A stretch of DNA of 64,000 nucleotides from Hemerocallis citrina (GCA_017893485.1 CM030366.1:50155065-50219064); one strand, 5' to 3'; numbered from the stretch's first letter, positions 35,240 to 51,803 are shown. Notes: a model not told the origin generated them from the sequence alone. Numbers and translations are program-made.

Positions 35240-36110
35240 CAACAATCTTCGTGATCAACCTTGGCCCAAAAGTTTTCTCTCGGCTAATGTCATCCCAACA
35301 TACTGGCGATCTACACTTCCGACCGTAACGTGCCTCGTACGATGCAGCTTTAAGACTTGCCTAGTAATTATTGTGTACGTGAACTCCACCTAGTGCAGAT
35401 GGTCCTTCCAAGAACCTCCAAACTGAAGGACACATGACCTCAACATGTCTTCTAGAGTCTGAATCGTCCTTTCAGATTGTCCATTTGTATGAGGATGGAA
35501 AGCTGTGCTGTAGTTCAACTTTCTCCTAAGACTCCCCTAAAGGCTCTCCCAGAACTGCGACCTTAATCTCGTATCCCTGTCGGATACAATGCTGACAGGA
35601 ACTCCATGAAGACGCACAATCTCCTACATGTACTTCTCGGCTAGACTCTCATTCGACTAACCAACTCTAAAAGAGTTGAAATAGGCACTCTTCGTCAGTC
35701 TATCCACAATCACCCAAATGGTATGGTGACCATTGGGACTCCTGGGCAACGCAGTCACAAAATCCATGGTGATGTTCTCCCATTTCCACTCCGGAATAGG
35801 AAGTGGTTGAAGGAGTCCAGCCATCCTCTGATGCTCTGTCTTCACTTACTGACAGATCAAACACTGGGAAACAAATCTTGCTACTGCCCTCTTCATGTCG
35901 TGCCACCAAAAATGTTGCTTCAGGTCCCTGTACATCTTCGTGCCTCCAGGATGAATAGAATAAGATGACTGGTGGGCTTCATCAAGTAACTTCTGCCGGA
36001 CTTCACCCTTTGGGACACACAATCTAGCCCCAAACCGAAGTGATCCATCTGAGTGAACAACCATATCAATCCTTGAACCTGATTCCACTTCAGCTCAGAA
36101 CTTCTATAAC
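35240..36110 (-). pseudogene. Gypsy B integrase
   Basis: The HHCC zinc finger is complete (EAHQSSYSIHP; later CLICQ). The core begins [15 protein letters not shown], with the first catalytic Asp intact, and continues [11 protein letters not shown]. Frames shift near 35650-35700 and again between 35240 and 35560, where the second Asp and the Glu should be. It would insert the cDNA into host DNA; this copy is broken. Confidence 0.8.
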
Positions 36111-36232
36111 TGCTTATCGCCCGATTGGGCCTCCTTGATCTGTTCCACTAATGAAGACTGCAGCTGAAGCATCATACACTGCTGCTCGGCACCGAGTAAA
36201 ACCACATTCAAATCCAGTCTCCTCATATCTTC

Positions 36233-36985
36233 CTACAGTTCCCTCTGTCGAGTAAGAAACATGGCAGCAGGTCTCCTACTCAGTGCATCGGGTACCAAGT
36301 TTACCTTACCGGGGTGATACTGTAGGTTGATATCATAGTTGACCATCAACTCTAACCATTGCCTCTGCCTCATGTTCAACTCTTTCTGTGTGAACACGTA
36401 ATTGAGGCTCTTGTGATCAGTGAAGATCTCCACTATATCCCCAAGCAAGTAATGCCTCCATAACTTCAGGGCAAAGATTACGGCGACAAGCTCAAGTCGT
36501 ACGTGGGATAGTTCTTCTCATGCGGCCTTAACTGCCTAGATGCGTAGGCAACGACTTGACCTTTTTGCATCAGTACCGCACCCAAACCTCTGCTAGAAGC
36601 ATCGCAGTGAATCACAAACCCTCCTGGACCATTTGGAATAGTAAACATGGGTGTTGATGTCAATTTGCTCTTTAGTTCTGTAAAATCTCATCACAAGCTC
36701 TATCCAAACAAACTTCTGTTCCTTTCCAGTCAGCTTAGTCAAAGGTCCGACAATCTTAGAAAAATCCTAGACAAACTTCCGATAGTAGCCTGCTAGACCA
36801 AGGAAACTCCTCACTTCAGAAGCTGACTTAGGCACTGGCCAATCCCTAACTGCTTCAATATTGAATGGATCTACAGAAATTCCATCACCTGATATGATGT
36901 GGCCCAGAAATGCGACACGATCGAGCAAAAGTTCGCAATTACTGAGCTCCCGTACAGCTGATTCTCTCTCAGCCTCTCAAATGCT
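36233..36985 (-). pseudogene. Gypsy B RT C-terminus and RNase H
   Basis: Continues the RT left of the A insertion (region reading ...FWATSYQ-like in shifted frames), then RNase [18 protein letters not shown] with the catalytic Asp kept, [16 protein letters not shown], and after a frame break near 36470, [18 protein letters not shown] and HPGKVNLVPDALSRRP. The frameshift separates two otherwise well-preserved halves. Confidence 0.8.
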
Positions 36986-36990
36986 CAGCA
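36986..36990. repeat. Target-site duplication of element A, left copy
   Basis: CAGCA here and at 49119-49123 flank element A exactly and show where B's RT frame was split. Confidence 0.9.
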
Positions 36991-40765
<3,775 letters not shown>

Positions 40766-40790
40766 AATCCTACCCACCTAACAAGAAGAA
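40766..40790 (-). promoter_or_regulatory. Polypurine tract region of gypsy A
   Basis: On the minus strand GAGGACGAAATTCTTC is followed by TTAGGTGGGTAGGATT and then the LTR start TGTAACC. This GAGGACGAAATT...GGGGTAG motif is the usual plus-strand primer region of plant gypsy elements. Confidence 0.7.
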
Positions 40791-40865
40791 TTTCGTCCTC
40801 AAAATTCAAACAAGAAGTACATAGGGTAACCTCGAAAAGAGAGAAAAAAAGGAAAAAACAGAAAG

Positions 40866-41320
40866 CTACTCAAACAGATGAGGTATCTTCCGCTTGATCT
40901 CCTCCTCCAACTCCCAAGTCAACTCACCTGGCGAGTGAGGATTCTAAGAAACTCGAACCAGCTTGATGACCTTTGTTATTCAACACTTTCTCTCGCCGGT
41001 CTAAGATAGAAACTGGCGGAACCTCACAAGTCAAATCCAGTAGCACAGGTCACTCTGAATAGTCGATCACGTGGCTCTCATCACGGATATATCTCCTAAG
41101 TTATGAGACATGGAAAACATCGTGCACTCTAGATAAAGCCGGTGGCAATGCAAGATGATAGGCCACCTTGCCTACTCGTTCCACGATATCAAACGGTCTG
41201 ATAAACCTAGGTCTGAGCTTGCCCCCACCACCAAACCGAATGACACCCCGCCATGGCGATACCTTTAGGAAAACATGGTCACCAAACTCAAACTCCAAGG
41301 CTCTCCTATGGACATCTGCC
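40866..41320 (-). pseudogene. Gypsy A pol C-terminus with chromodomain-like end
   Basis: MEFEFGDHVFLKVSPWRG opens the post-integrase module. A TAG follows FHVS near 41101, after which similarity resumes (YIRDESHVIDYS; ILDRR) and ends in the chromodomain signature GELTWELEEEIKRKIPHLFE at about 40870-40930. Chromodomains tether integration complexes to marked chromatin. At least three interruptions. Confidence 0.75.
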
Positions 41321-42160
41321 TATCTCCGCTGCTTGTCCTGAATTGCCTGAAGATGCTTCCTGATCTGAGTCACTGCATCAACTGTCCTGGTGATCAACTC
41401 CGAACCCAACGACTTTCTCTCACCAATATCATCCCAACACACTGGTGATCTACAATTCTGCCCATATAGTGCCTCAAACGGTGCAGCTTTAAGACTGGCT
41501 TGAAAGTTGTTATTGTACGAGAACTCTACGAGGTGCAAATGGTCCTCCCATGATCCACCGAACTGCAACACACATGACTTCAACATGTCCTCTAGAGTCT
41601 GGATGGTCCTCTCTAACTGTCATCTGTGTGGGGATGAAAAGCTGTACTGTACTTCAATTTACTCCCTAAACTACTTCGAAGACTCTCCCAAAACTAAGAC
41701 CCGAACCTCGTATCCCTGTCGAATACAATACAGACTGGAACCCCATGAAGTCTGACGATCTCTTACATGTACTTCTCAGCTAGGATCTCAGTAGACTGTC
41801 TGACTCGGAAGGGAATGAAGTGAGCACTCTTCGTCAGTCGGTCGACAATCACCCAAACGGCATTGTGACCCTTGGGACTCCTCAGAAAAGCAGTCACAAA
41901 ATTCATAGTGATATGTTCCCACTTCCACTCCGGAATGGAAAGCAGTTGAAGAAGTCTGGCGGTTCTCTGATGTCTGCTTTCACCTGCTGGCAGATCAAAT
42001 ACTGAGGCACAAACCAAGCCACAACCCTCTTCATACCGTGCCACCATAAATGAAGATTCAAGTCCCGGTACATCTTAGTACCTCCAGGATGAATAGAATA
42101 CGACGGCTGGTGGGCTTCCTCAAGCAACCTCTGACGAACTTCACCCTTTCGGGACACACA
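41320..42160 (-). pseudogene. Gypsy A integrase, catalytic residue lost
   Basis: The zinc-finger region reads EAHQPSYSIHP with both His, but the first Cys of the CxxC is Tyr (QYLICQQ). The core reads WEHITMNFVTAFLRS: the first catalytic Asp is Asn. [15 protein letters not shown] and the later LVEFSYNNNFQASLKAAPFE are well kept, and frameshifts lie near 41763 and 41590. B retains both residues that A has lost. Confidence 0.82.
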
Positions 42161-42303
42161 ACCTGGACCCTAAAATGAAGTGATCCATCAGCATGAATAA
42201 CCATGTCCATTCTGGAACCAGCCTCAACCTCTGCTCTGAATCCTTGCAAATGCTCATCACCAGCCTGAACCTCTTTAATCTGATCAGTATGAGACGACTG
42301 AAG

Positions 42304-42830
42304 CTAAAGCATCAAACAACTCTGATCAGAACTCGACAACAACACATCCAACTCCAATCTCCACATCTGCTTAGCCAAATCTCTCTGCTGAGTCAGGAAC
42401 ATAGCTGCCGGTCTCTTGCTCAAAGCATCTGGTACCATGTTGATCTTACCGGGATGATACTGCAGATCGATATCATAGTCGACCGTAAGCTCCAACCAAC
42501 ATCTCTGCCTTATGTTCCATTCCTTATGAGTGAAGACGTACTTGAGACTTTTGTGGTCTGTAAAGATCTCCACTCGGTCTCCAAGCAAATAATGTCTCCA
42601 CAGCTTCAAAGCAAAGATCACTGCCGCTAACTCCAAATCAAGAGTTGGATAGTTCCTCTCATGTGGCTTCAACTGCCTCGATGCATAAGCAACAACTCGG
42701 CCGATTTGCATCAGAACTGCACCAAGACCCTTGCTAGAAGCGCCGTAGTGAACCGCAAATCTGCCTGAACCATCTTGAATAGTCAACACTAGCACTGACG
42801 TCAAGCTGCTCTTCAACTCCGCAAAAGCCT
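42304..42830 (-). pseudogene. Gypsy A RNase H, catalytic residue lost
   Basis: A 170-residue open stretch covering the RT RNase H domain: [18 protein letters not shown], where CDAS is expected, so the first catalytic Asp is Gly; then [45 protein letters not shown] and [16 protein letters not shown]. The frame is open, but the enzyme should be inactive. Confidence 0.85.
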
Positions 42831-42999
42831 CACATCAAGCCTCAGACCAACAGAACTTCTGATCCTTTCCCTGTCAGCTTAGTCAAAGGCCATGCTATCT
42901 TTGAAAAATCTTTGACGAATTTTTGATAATATCTAGCTAGACCCAAGGAAACTCCTCACCTCTGAAACTGACTTGGGAACAGACCAATCTCTCACATCA

Positions 43000-43680
43000 A
43001 CAACCTCGAACGGATCCACAGAGATACCAATGCCCGAGATAATGTGCCCCAAGAAGGTAACTCTGTCGAGCCAAGACTCACACTTGCCTGAGTTTCCTAT
43101 AAAGCAAGTTCTCTCTCAGAGTCTGCAGAACGAACCTCAGGTGCTCAGCATGATCCTCCCCGTTCTGAGAATACACCAGAATATCATCAATGAAGACCAC
43201 CAAAAATCTATCCAGGAATGGGAAAATACCCTTTTCATTAGGCTCATGAACACAGCTGGCGCATTCGTGACCCCGAACGGCATCACAAGGTACTCATAGT
43301 ACCCATATCTAGTCCTAAACGTAGTCTTCTGCACATCTGTTGCCTTCACCTTGACCTGATGATACCTGTGAATGAAGATCCAACTTTGAAAAGACAGCTG
43401 CTCAGCCCAACTAAACAAGTCATCGATCCTGGGCAGCGGATACCGGTTCTTCATAGTCACACTGTTCAGTTTTCGATAATCGATGCACACTCGATGGCTA
43501 CCGTCCTTCTTGATGACAAAAAGAATTGGAGCACCCGACGGCGTAACGCCGAGTCTGATGAACCCCAAATCTAGCAAACCCTGAATCCGCACCTTCAGTT
43601 CTACTAGCTCAATCGGTGCTATCCTGTAGGGACTCTTCGATATCGGTGCCATACCAGGCTGAACTTCAATACTGAACTCT
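43000..43680 (-). pseudogene. Gypsy A reverse transcriptase
   Basis: Begins [20 protein letters not shown], then [20 protein letters not shown] and [12 protein letters not shown], and the palm motif [15 protein letters not shown] one-base slip near 43217 moves the catalytic FIDD (43183-43194) into another frame. RT copies the genomic RNA into cDNA; the slip inactivates this copy. Confidence 0.88.
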
Positions 43681-43799
43681 TCATGTCTATCAAGAGTAAG
43701 CCAGGCAACTCCTCTGGAAAAACATCCAGGAATTCTCGCACTACTAGAGGCGCAGCCTCACAGCCTGAGTGCAACTCTATCGCACAATTCTCCTGATCA

Positions 43800-44370
43800 A
43801 CTGCGGTCTCAACTCAGCCTAGGGGCATCTCCTGGCATGGAACTCAAACTCCGCGTGACTTGGGATTCGGAATACAACTTTCTTGGTACGAAAATCAATG
43901 ATAGCATGGGATTCACCCAACCAATCCACACCTGAGAATGACGTCGAACCCCGAATTCCCAATGACAATCAGGTCGGTCTTGAAATCTGTACCACCAATA
44001 ACCACGGGACTCTGCTAGCACTCTCGGGAACAGAAGACAACACCGCCACCTGTGACAATGCTCCAAGCCTCTGACATGATGCTGCACTCCAACTGATGAC
44101 GAGCCAAAAAGCGGGAAGAGACGAAGGAATGGGTCACCCCAGAATCAAAGAGAACATGGGCAGGGAAAGAGAAAACTAGGATAACACCTAAGATAGAGTC
44201 AAAAGGAAAGGAAACAAAAGAACTGATGATTAAGGAGTGAGGAGATAACAATGCAGAAAAGATAGCATGAATGAATAGTGCAAGATAAATGAAAGAAGTA
44301 AAGGAAATAACAAACAATGAAATGCAAAGATGCCGCGACAACACCTTCTGCCATTTCAACATCTGCAGCT
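43800..44370 (-). pseudogene. Gypsy A protease
   Basis: A hydrophobic stretch precedes AHVLFDSGVTHSFVSSRF, the retropepsin active site in the plant DSG form (Asp-Ser-Gly codons at 44138-44146). After a stop near 44015 the domain goes on in another frame to VILGMDWLGE, the typical protease-end motif leading into RT. Confidence 0.8.
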
Positions 44371-44399
44371 GTCAGGTTGTAAGCCTGACCTCTCCTGGC

Positions 44400-45447
44400 G
44401 GCAGCGGTCTTCTGACTGACAATCTGGCACTGAGGGGCAAGCGGTGGCCTGATTGGACCACGAGCTGGGGCTACCTACTGAGCTGGACCCCGACTGGAAG
44501 AGCCATCCTCTGCTGTGGGCAATCCCGCACCGAGTGGTCAGCAACACCACAACCAAAACAACGGCAATTGGTGTGCCTGCAGTCCTTGTGCTCATCCCAG
44601 CAAGTTGGCAAAAGTCACAAAAACCAACTCTCGGAGGACCAGCAGGAGATTAAGGAGCTGCGCTGATCGAATGGGCTGGGACAGGCCTCCGAATCGGCCC
44701 ACCACAAGCCCTAGCAATAACTGAAGAGTGCTGCTGGGGAGGAACCAACCTACTGTGAGCCTGCTCCTGAGCTCGAGCTGCCTCAAGAGCCTCAGCATAA
44801 GTATGCAGATGAAGGGAAACGAGATGCATCTGAATATCTCCCTCAAGCCCCAAAAGAAATCTCCGAGCTTGATCCTCTTCGTTCGCCACTAGAACGACTG
44901 CGAAGCGGCTAAGCCAGGTAAACTCCGCTACGTACTCATCCACTGACCTGGCACCCTATTTCAGTGCTAGAAACTACTGCTCCATCTCAACCCGAGTGCT
45001 TCTAGAGAATAACTTCTCCAAGAAGCTCCTAGTGAACGTGCTCTAAGCAATGGGTTGCACGAGCCTTTCGGACTCAGCCCTCCACCAAATGTGGGCCAGG
45101 TCCACCAACTTGATGGTCACCACATCCACTCGATTAGTATCGGCAACTCTCGCTGCCAACAATAACTGCTCCATCCTGATCAACCATTGTTTGGCCTCCA
45201 AAGGCGTCTTAGTGCCAGAAAATTTGAAAGGGTGCAGCCACATGAAATTTGCCACTGTACCTAGATGAGGAGGGAGAGCTGCCTACGTAGGCACAATGGG
45301 AGTCGGGTTCCGAGCAACCTCTAATGCGGCCATCACCAGATCACTGTGATTCTGCTGCATTTGGATCAATCGCTCCAACACATTCGTGACAGCCTCTAAT
45401 CTAGGCTGTTCCTCCTGTGGACGTGAAGTGGAACCTCTGCGAGCCAT
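44400..45447 (-). pseudogene. Gypsy A gag with CCHC zinc knuckle
   Basis: The first ATG at 45447 follows the priming site by ~155 bp and gives MARRGSTSRPQEEQPRLEA. TAG at 45283-45285 interrupts it. The capsid region follows (FKFSGTKTPLEAKQWL, IWWRAESERL, then MDEYVAEFTWLSRFA and RRFLLGLEGDIQ in a shifted frame). A zinc knuckle, CFGCGVADHSVRDC, lies at 44519-44560. Gag forms the virus-like particle and packages RNA; this copy has several breaks. Confidence 0.82.
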
Positions 45448-45601
45448 GGTCTACACATGATAAAAAATAATTAGCATCCAGATTAAAGTTGATTAAAATT
45501 TATTAATGTCATTGCATGGTCTGTACATTATTGAGCTAATCCTTAGTCGAGCCCAAACTTGTCTAATATATTAGTCAAGCTAATACATTAGCCAACTTGG
45601 A

Positions 45602-45613
45602 GCTCTGCTACCA
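45602..45613 (-). promoter_or_regulatory. Primer-binding site of gypsy A
   Basis: The minus strand reads TGGTAGCAGAGC ten bases after the LTR end, one mismatch from the TGGTATCAGAGC complementary to initiator Met-tRNA. Confidence 0.8.
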
Positions 45614-45623
45614 CTAAAAATCT

Positions 45624-48600
45624 TGTTACGCCCTGCTTCCCAAAAAGGAATACGAAATATGAGTACGTGACATAAGTCTAGCGAATGACTTTCACCATTC
45701 ATAAGCTGTAAGGTTCTTTACAACATATACAAGAATAAACAAGAGATATGTAAGAGAAATAATCAACCACGCATGAATAACGGAATCAATATAGTCAACA
45801 TGATTACTTGAAAGCAAGAATACTAAATCTCAAATAATCAAGTCTGGAACAAAACACAAGTCTAGGACAAAATGCCTAATACATATATCCATGTAACCAA
45901 TTACAATTATTCAAGATAAGCAACAAGTATAGATAAATGTAGCAAGAACTCCAGCTAACTAGAATCTCTGATCACCTACTCTGTCGGGCAGCTGGTCACC
46001 AAAGTCTAGCAAGTGAAAAATTTACAGGAACAGGAAAGAGAAAACAAAAGCCCGTCAATGCAAGTTACGAGCCGCTTGTATTACAGGCAATAAGTACATG
46101 AAACAAATTGACAAGAATAGAGTAACAGTGGAAGCAAGTATAGCATGAAAGATGTAACAGCAAAATAGAGAAACTAACTCTAAGTTAAGAACATAACAAG
46201 TAGCATGGCAAGGTAAATGGGTGCAAGTGGCATGCAAAAAGTGTCAAGTGGTATGTAAACGAGTAACAAGTAACAAGTATCAAGTAATCAAGTATCATGT
46301 ACAAGTGACAAGTAGCATGTGTAAGGTGATCATGTTGTTTTCAAGTCTTGTATCTAGTCCTATCTAGGTAGCACTTCATGTGTCCCAAATTTTACCACAT
46401 GGTTGCTACATTCAAACAAGTTACGTTTTAGATTTTATAGTTGATCATAGAGGGCAAGTCTACTCAGGAACAAGTATCAAGTAATCATGTATCAAGTATC
46501 ACTTCTCAAGTATCAAGTAATCACTTGTCAAGTATCAAGTATCAATTATCACATAGGATCTATGGATCCCCTTCCGAGTACACGATTCTGTATTTTCCAC
46601 TATTAGATATTTCCCTTTAACCCCGACTTAGTTTCTTGTTATTATGATTCAGGCAAGCATGGACGTGCACAAACAAGTCAAGAAACATAGAAGGAAAACA
46701 AGGGACAAGTACAAGTTGAATAAAGGACACGAACAGATGAAGAATGACTCAAAATAGACTAAGACAACGAAAATTCTAGTTCTGGACAGCAAGACAGGTA
46801 ATGCACTAAATATGAGATTTCCGTTGTCACGGACAAGCAAATATGGATTCGTCAGAAAGTCTAGAAAATAGACTCTCAGCCAAATCCAGCACATATATAC
46901 AAGTCACATAATAATCACAGAAACAAGGCTCAAAGCAGAATTATACACAGAAAACAAGTTCAGCCATAAATCTCAAGATTGTTTTCACAAGCATGAAAAT
47001 GGCATAAAAACATACTGATTAAATCCAAGAAAAATCTAGGGTATTCCCTAGTATGTCTAGTATCATAAAATATAATTTCATAATATTCCAACATAGATAG
47101 TATAGTGAAATAAAATATGAAAACAACAAGATACAGCAAGTTTACAAATCTAAAACTTTAGATACAGCAGTACTAAAACAGCGATAGATTACAAAGTATA
47201 ACTCGAAATCCAAATCCGTAAAAAAGGGTAGTAAAATAGATACAATAGGCTACATTTTATATTCGCAAAGTTTTTAACAACATCAAATAGAATCAGGTGG
47301 AAAATGTGGTTCTTTACTGAACAACATGAAAATTCTGGAAGTATAGTAATTGTTTACAAGCATAGAATAGTTTATAGATGTCATCAAATAAATCCACAAA
47401 AAATTGAGGTTAATTCTAGTCAAGTCTAGTTATACCTAGCAAAAATATTAGATTCAAATTTTATCTTTATCATCAGTATTAAAATAAATAACTCTACAGA
47501 ATTCACATAAAAACCGAATCTGGAATTTTTAACACGTCTGTAGTAAAACAATAATAACTCATAACTCACAAATCGAAACTGAGATCTGTTAAAAATTCTG
47601 GAAAATAGACAGCGAGATCTACTGATTTATATTCACAAATAAATTTTATTTACTGTCCTCAATAGGGTCTAAAATACTGAACAAAAACGGGCAGCAGCAA
47701 AAATAGAAATCTTTTCATGTATTAAGTCAAATAGTTCTTATGCAACAAATCCAAAAACCAAACAAAACACAAGACATGGTGTAATAGATGTCCAACAACA
47801 TGGTATGTGGTATTTTACAAAGTTACAACGAGGTACTACGACTAACACACCAAGCATGCAAGATTCATGCAACATATCATGGATCATGTAACAACATACA
47901 AACATGTATCAAGAATCTAGATTTTTTCTAAGTTATTTCATGTCGTGTGTGTAACAAGGACGACTATAGATGGATCAACAAATAGAGATAAGATCTGACA
48001 AGGGATTTTCATGAGAACGAATCTAGAGACAAAAACTACACTACAAGGCGGTATTTAGTACTTGTATATACAACAAAAGACTATAAGCTACTTGCCTTGT
48101 AATTGACAACGGAAATGATGAGAAGACTAGAATAACGGGAATGGATTCCCGGGCACGAACATAGTACCAATAAACGGACAACTACGAACAACCGATCATG
48201 AACACAATCATGAACACAATCCAACGCCCGAGATCAACACGTGCATACAACCCAAAGCCAAGGCAGCCCGGGGAAAGATGTGAGTGTACTGCAAAAGGAT
48301 GACAGCAGACTGGATGGACAGGGTCGATGCACTGGAAAGGGACGACGGCGCTGGCTGGCATAGCTGCAGGCTAGCATTGCTTATCTTTGGGAGGAGAAAA
48401 GGGAGGCACGACTGGGGAGTCGCCACAGGAGGTAGGGCGATTGGGGGTGCTGGCATCGGGAGTGGGACAACGATGAAGTGGGGTGTCACGGCGAGGATAG
48501 GCGACTGCTGAGGGATGCTGTTGTCGTTGCTGTGGCTACCGGAGAGAAGAAGGGAGGAGAGGGGCTGTTGTTGCTGGGGTCATGGAGGTAGTGTGCAGAG

Positions 48601-49118
48601 GCGACGGGAGGGTGGATCGGGATGCAGGTCGGGGGTGCACACAGGGGGGTAGAGGGAGAGAGATGAGCGGGAGGTGGAGGTGAAGTAGTAGGCGGCTAGG
48701 GTTTTTAGATGATTAGGGTTTTGATTAGTAGGGTTAACAGTAGGTGATTATATATAGGAGATGGGTAGGGTTTCTGGGGGGTAACGAGTATTGGATATTG
48801 GGTTTTAAACCCAAAAAGAACAGAACATGGTTTAGGGTTTTTAATTAGGATCCAACAAGGAGATATTGGACATAGAATTAAACAATAATCAAATAGGCCA
48901 TGAACAAAAATTAATTAGAGTTAAACAATTCAATCGGAGATAATAAATTTGGAAAGAAAGATTAAATCAGATCAAGAAAATTTTCAAGGCCAGATAGATT
49001 GATTATTGAGAATGAAGAACAATACACAGTTCAGGAGAAAAATAAGAGTACAAAATGAATAAATACTCAGGAAAAGAAAATACATCCAAAATATAAGAAA
49101 TGGAAAACTGGGGTTACA
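45624..49118 (-). repeat. 5' LTR of gypsy A, 3495 bp
   Basis: Plus-strand borders are TGTTACGCCCTGCTTCCC and GGGGTTACA. A TATA motif is at 48748-48757 and a GC-rich leader at about 48240-48690. It is shorter than the 3' LTR by a ~230-bp segment near 46350 plus smaller changes. Confidence 0.9.
48748..48757 (-). promoter_or_regulatory. TATA box of LTR A (5' copy)
   Basis: CTATATATAA on the minus strand at the same place as in the 3' LTR, upstream of the GC-rich leader; this copy would drive the element's genomic RNA. Confidence 0.5.
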
Positions 49119-49660
49119 CAGCATGATCCTCCCGGTTCTTGGAATACACCAAGATGTCGTCGTTGAACACAACCACAAACTTATCCAGAAAAGGAGAGAA
49201 TACCCTGTTCATCAAGCTCATGAAGATTGCCGGTGCATGGGTGACTCCGAACGGCATCACCAAGAACTCACAGTGCCCATACCTCGTCCGGAAAGCTATT
49301 TTCTGGATATCCTCAGCCTTCACCTTGACCTGGTAACCAGAATGAAGATCCAGCTTCGAGAAGACTGAAGCACCCCCCAGTTGATTAAACAAGTCATCAA
49401 TCCTAGGCAGTGGGTACCGATTCTTCACTATAACATTATTCAGATCTCGGTAATTGATGCAAAGCCTGCGGCTTCCTTCTTTCTTGTTGATGAACAAAAC
49501 TGGAGCTCCCCAAGGCGAAATGCTGGGCTTGATAAAACCCAAGTCAAACAACTGCTGGACTTGCACTTTTCAGCACTACTAGCTTGACATCATTCTGTAG
49601 GGACTCTTCGATATCAGTACCGTACCCAGCTGGACTTCAATACCGAACTCCACTACTCGG
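49119..49660 (-). pseudogene. Gypsy B reverse transcriptase, N-terminal part
   Basis: [69 protein letters not shown] and the catalytic FNDDILVYS (FNDD codons at 49156-49167), all in one frame. The reading frame is cut by element A directly after NREDHA. It is better preserved than A's RT. Confidence 0.9.
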
Positions 49661-49799
49661 TCGGGGGGTAGCCCGGGTAATTCCTCTGGAAATACATATA
49701 AGAATTCCCACACAACCGTAGGCGCACCCTCATTGACCGCATGCAACTCCAAGCACAAGCTTCTTGGTCAACCACGTTCTTGACATGCCCAAGTGGTGT

Positions 49800-50295
49800 C
49801 TCACCGGCATGGAACTCAAACTCCAAACGATCCGAAATCCTGAACACAACCTTCTTAGCACTACGATCAATAACAGCTTGGGAATCACCCTAACCAATCC
49901 ATCCCGAGGATTACATCAATCCAGAATTCCCAATCACAATCAAATCGGTCCTTGATATCTGCACCACCAATTACGATAGGGCTCTGCTTGCACTCCCTGA
50001 ACAGATGATAACACCACCACCTGTAGTAATATTTCGAGTTGCCTGACATAATACTACATGCCAATTGATGTCGATCCACAAAGTAGGAAGAGATGAGGGA
50101 ATGAGTCGCACCAGAATCAACAAACATGGGTAGGAGAGAGTGAACTAAGATGATATCTATAGTTGAGTCAAAAAATGAGGGAAATGAATAATGAATAATG
50201 ATGCAAGAAAGAACACATGAACGAATAAGGTTAGAAAAGACAATAAAGCAAAGAAATAATATAACAATGAAAACACAATATACCTGCAAAAACAT
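49800..50295 (-). pseudogene. Gypsy B protease
   Basis: MFVDSGATHSLISSYFVDRH holds the retropepsin DSGA active site (50107-50118). VILGMDWLG follows near 49890, after which frames shift toward RT. Confidence 0.8.
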
Positions 50296-50339
50296 CCTCA
50301 GCAGTCTCAGCCTCCTCCGCAGTCAAATTATAGGCCTGG

Positions 50340-51392
50340 CCTCTTCTCGGACTGCGTTCCTCTGACTAACAATCTACTGCTGAGGAAGAAGCGATGGCCT
50401 GATCTGACTATGAGCTGGTGCGCCTGCAGGGCTGGCCATTCCTCTTCTGAGGGCAATCCTGAATCGAGTGGTCACTAGCACCGCACGAGAAGCATTAGCG
50501 GTTGGCCTTCTTGCAGTCCTTACGCACATGCCTAGCTACCTGGCAGTAGTCACAGTCCACGTCCCTCCGTGGAGCAGTAGGTGGGGAGCTGCCCTGACAG
50601 TAGGGGCCGAGGTTGGCCTCCGTATCGGTCCTCCAGTGGGCCTAGCAGTAGCAGCAGCACAGTGCTGTGCAACCCGCTGAGAAGGAGCCCTCCTATTGCA
50701 AGTCTGCTCCTGAGCTCGAGCCGCCTCAAGGGCATCAACATACGTGCGAAGTCGGAGAGCAGCCAACTTCTCCTGGATGTCATGGTCGATTCCCCAACAG
50801 AAACCTCTGGGCTCGATCTTCCTCATTTGCCACCAAAGCGGTTGAGAAACAACTGAGCCTGGTAAACTCCGCAGCATACTCATCCACGGATTTAGCACCC
50901 TGTTACAAAGAGAGAAACCAGTTGTTCCATTTCCACCTTGGTGATGTTGGGGAAAGACTTTTCCAAGAAACTCCAGGTGAAGGTGGTCCAAGTAATAGGC
51001 CGCTTAAGCCTATTAGTCTTTGGCTCTCCACCAAATGTGGGCAAGATCCACCAGCTGGATGCTCACGACATCCACTCGGTCAACATCGGCAAACCCTTGC
51101 TGCCGTAGTAACTATTCTGTCCGAATTAACCACTGTTCAGCTTCCAGTGGCGTCTCTGTGCCTGAGAACTTGTCGGGGTGTAGCCTCATAAAATCTACAA
51201 CAGTACCAAGGCGAGAAGGAAGGAATCCTTGAGTGAGCACAGCAGGGTTCCGGTTGGCAGCTTCCAACATGGCCCTCATTAACTCACTATGCTCCTGCTG
51301 CATCTGAACCAACTGTTGTAGCACTTGAGTGACAACCGAAACTTCTGGCTGATCATCTCGGGGTCGGGAAGTAGAGGCACCCCTCGAGCCAT
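50340..51392 (-). pseudogene. Gypsy B gag with CCHC zinc knuckle
   Basis: The start ATG is at 51392 (MARG). Compared with A, one base is missing about four codons in, so the natural frame is entered out of register: LQQLVQMQQEHSELMRAML, DKFSGTETPLEAEQWLIR and a stop after it. The zinc knuckle CFSCGASDHSIQDC lies at 50453-50494. Several further frameshifts. Confidence 0.8.
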
Positions 51393-51518
51393 GGTCTGCA
51401 CAAAACCAAATTAATTAGTATCCAGATCGAGTTGATTATCAATTATTCATGTGATTTGCATGGCCTACTTATTGTTGAGTTAAACCTGGCTAGATCCAAA
51501 CTCGGCTAAAGCCCGAAC

Positions 51519-51534
51519 CTGATCTGATACTAGT
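51519..51534 (-). promoter_or_regulatory. Primer-binding site of gypsy B, decayed
   Basis: The minus strand reads CTAGTATCAGATCAGG, where TGGTATCAGAGC is expected for initiator Met-tRNA. It lies right after the LTR end. Confidence 0.6.
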
Positions 51535-51542
51535 AAAAACCA

Positions 51543-51803
51543 TTCACGCCCCGCTTCCCAAAAGAATATAGAATACGAGCACGTAACAAGCCCAGCGAAT
51601 GGTTTTCACCGTTCGTAAGCTATAAGGATCAACTCGACAGTAAACAGAAAGATACAACTGTGCATGCATGAAACAAATCTCATAATCATAAGAGTTAATT
51701 GAAATCAAATACATAATTCTCAAATAAAAACAAGATCTGGAAAACAATATAACTCTGGGTCAAACATGCCCATTTACAAAGTATTAAGTAGCAACAGTAG
51801 AAT
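51543..51803 (-). repeat. 5' LTR of gypsy B, only the 3' end remains
   Basis: 261 bp aligning with the first 260 bp of 31629-34699 (CCCAGCGAATGGTTTTCACC, TCAAATAAAAACAAGATCTG). Its terminal TG/CA is mutated. The rest was displaced by insertion of LTR C at ~51804. Confidence 0.8.
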
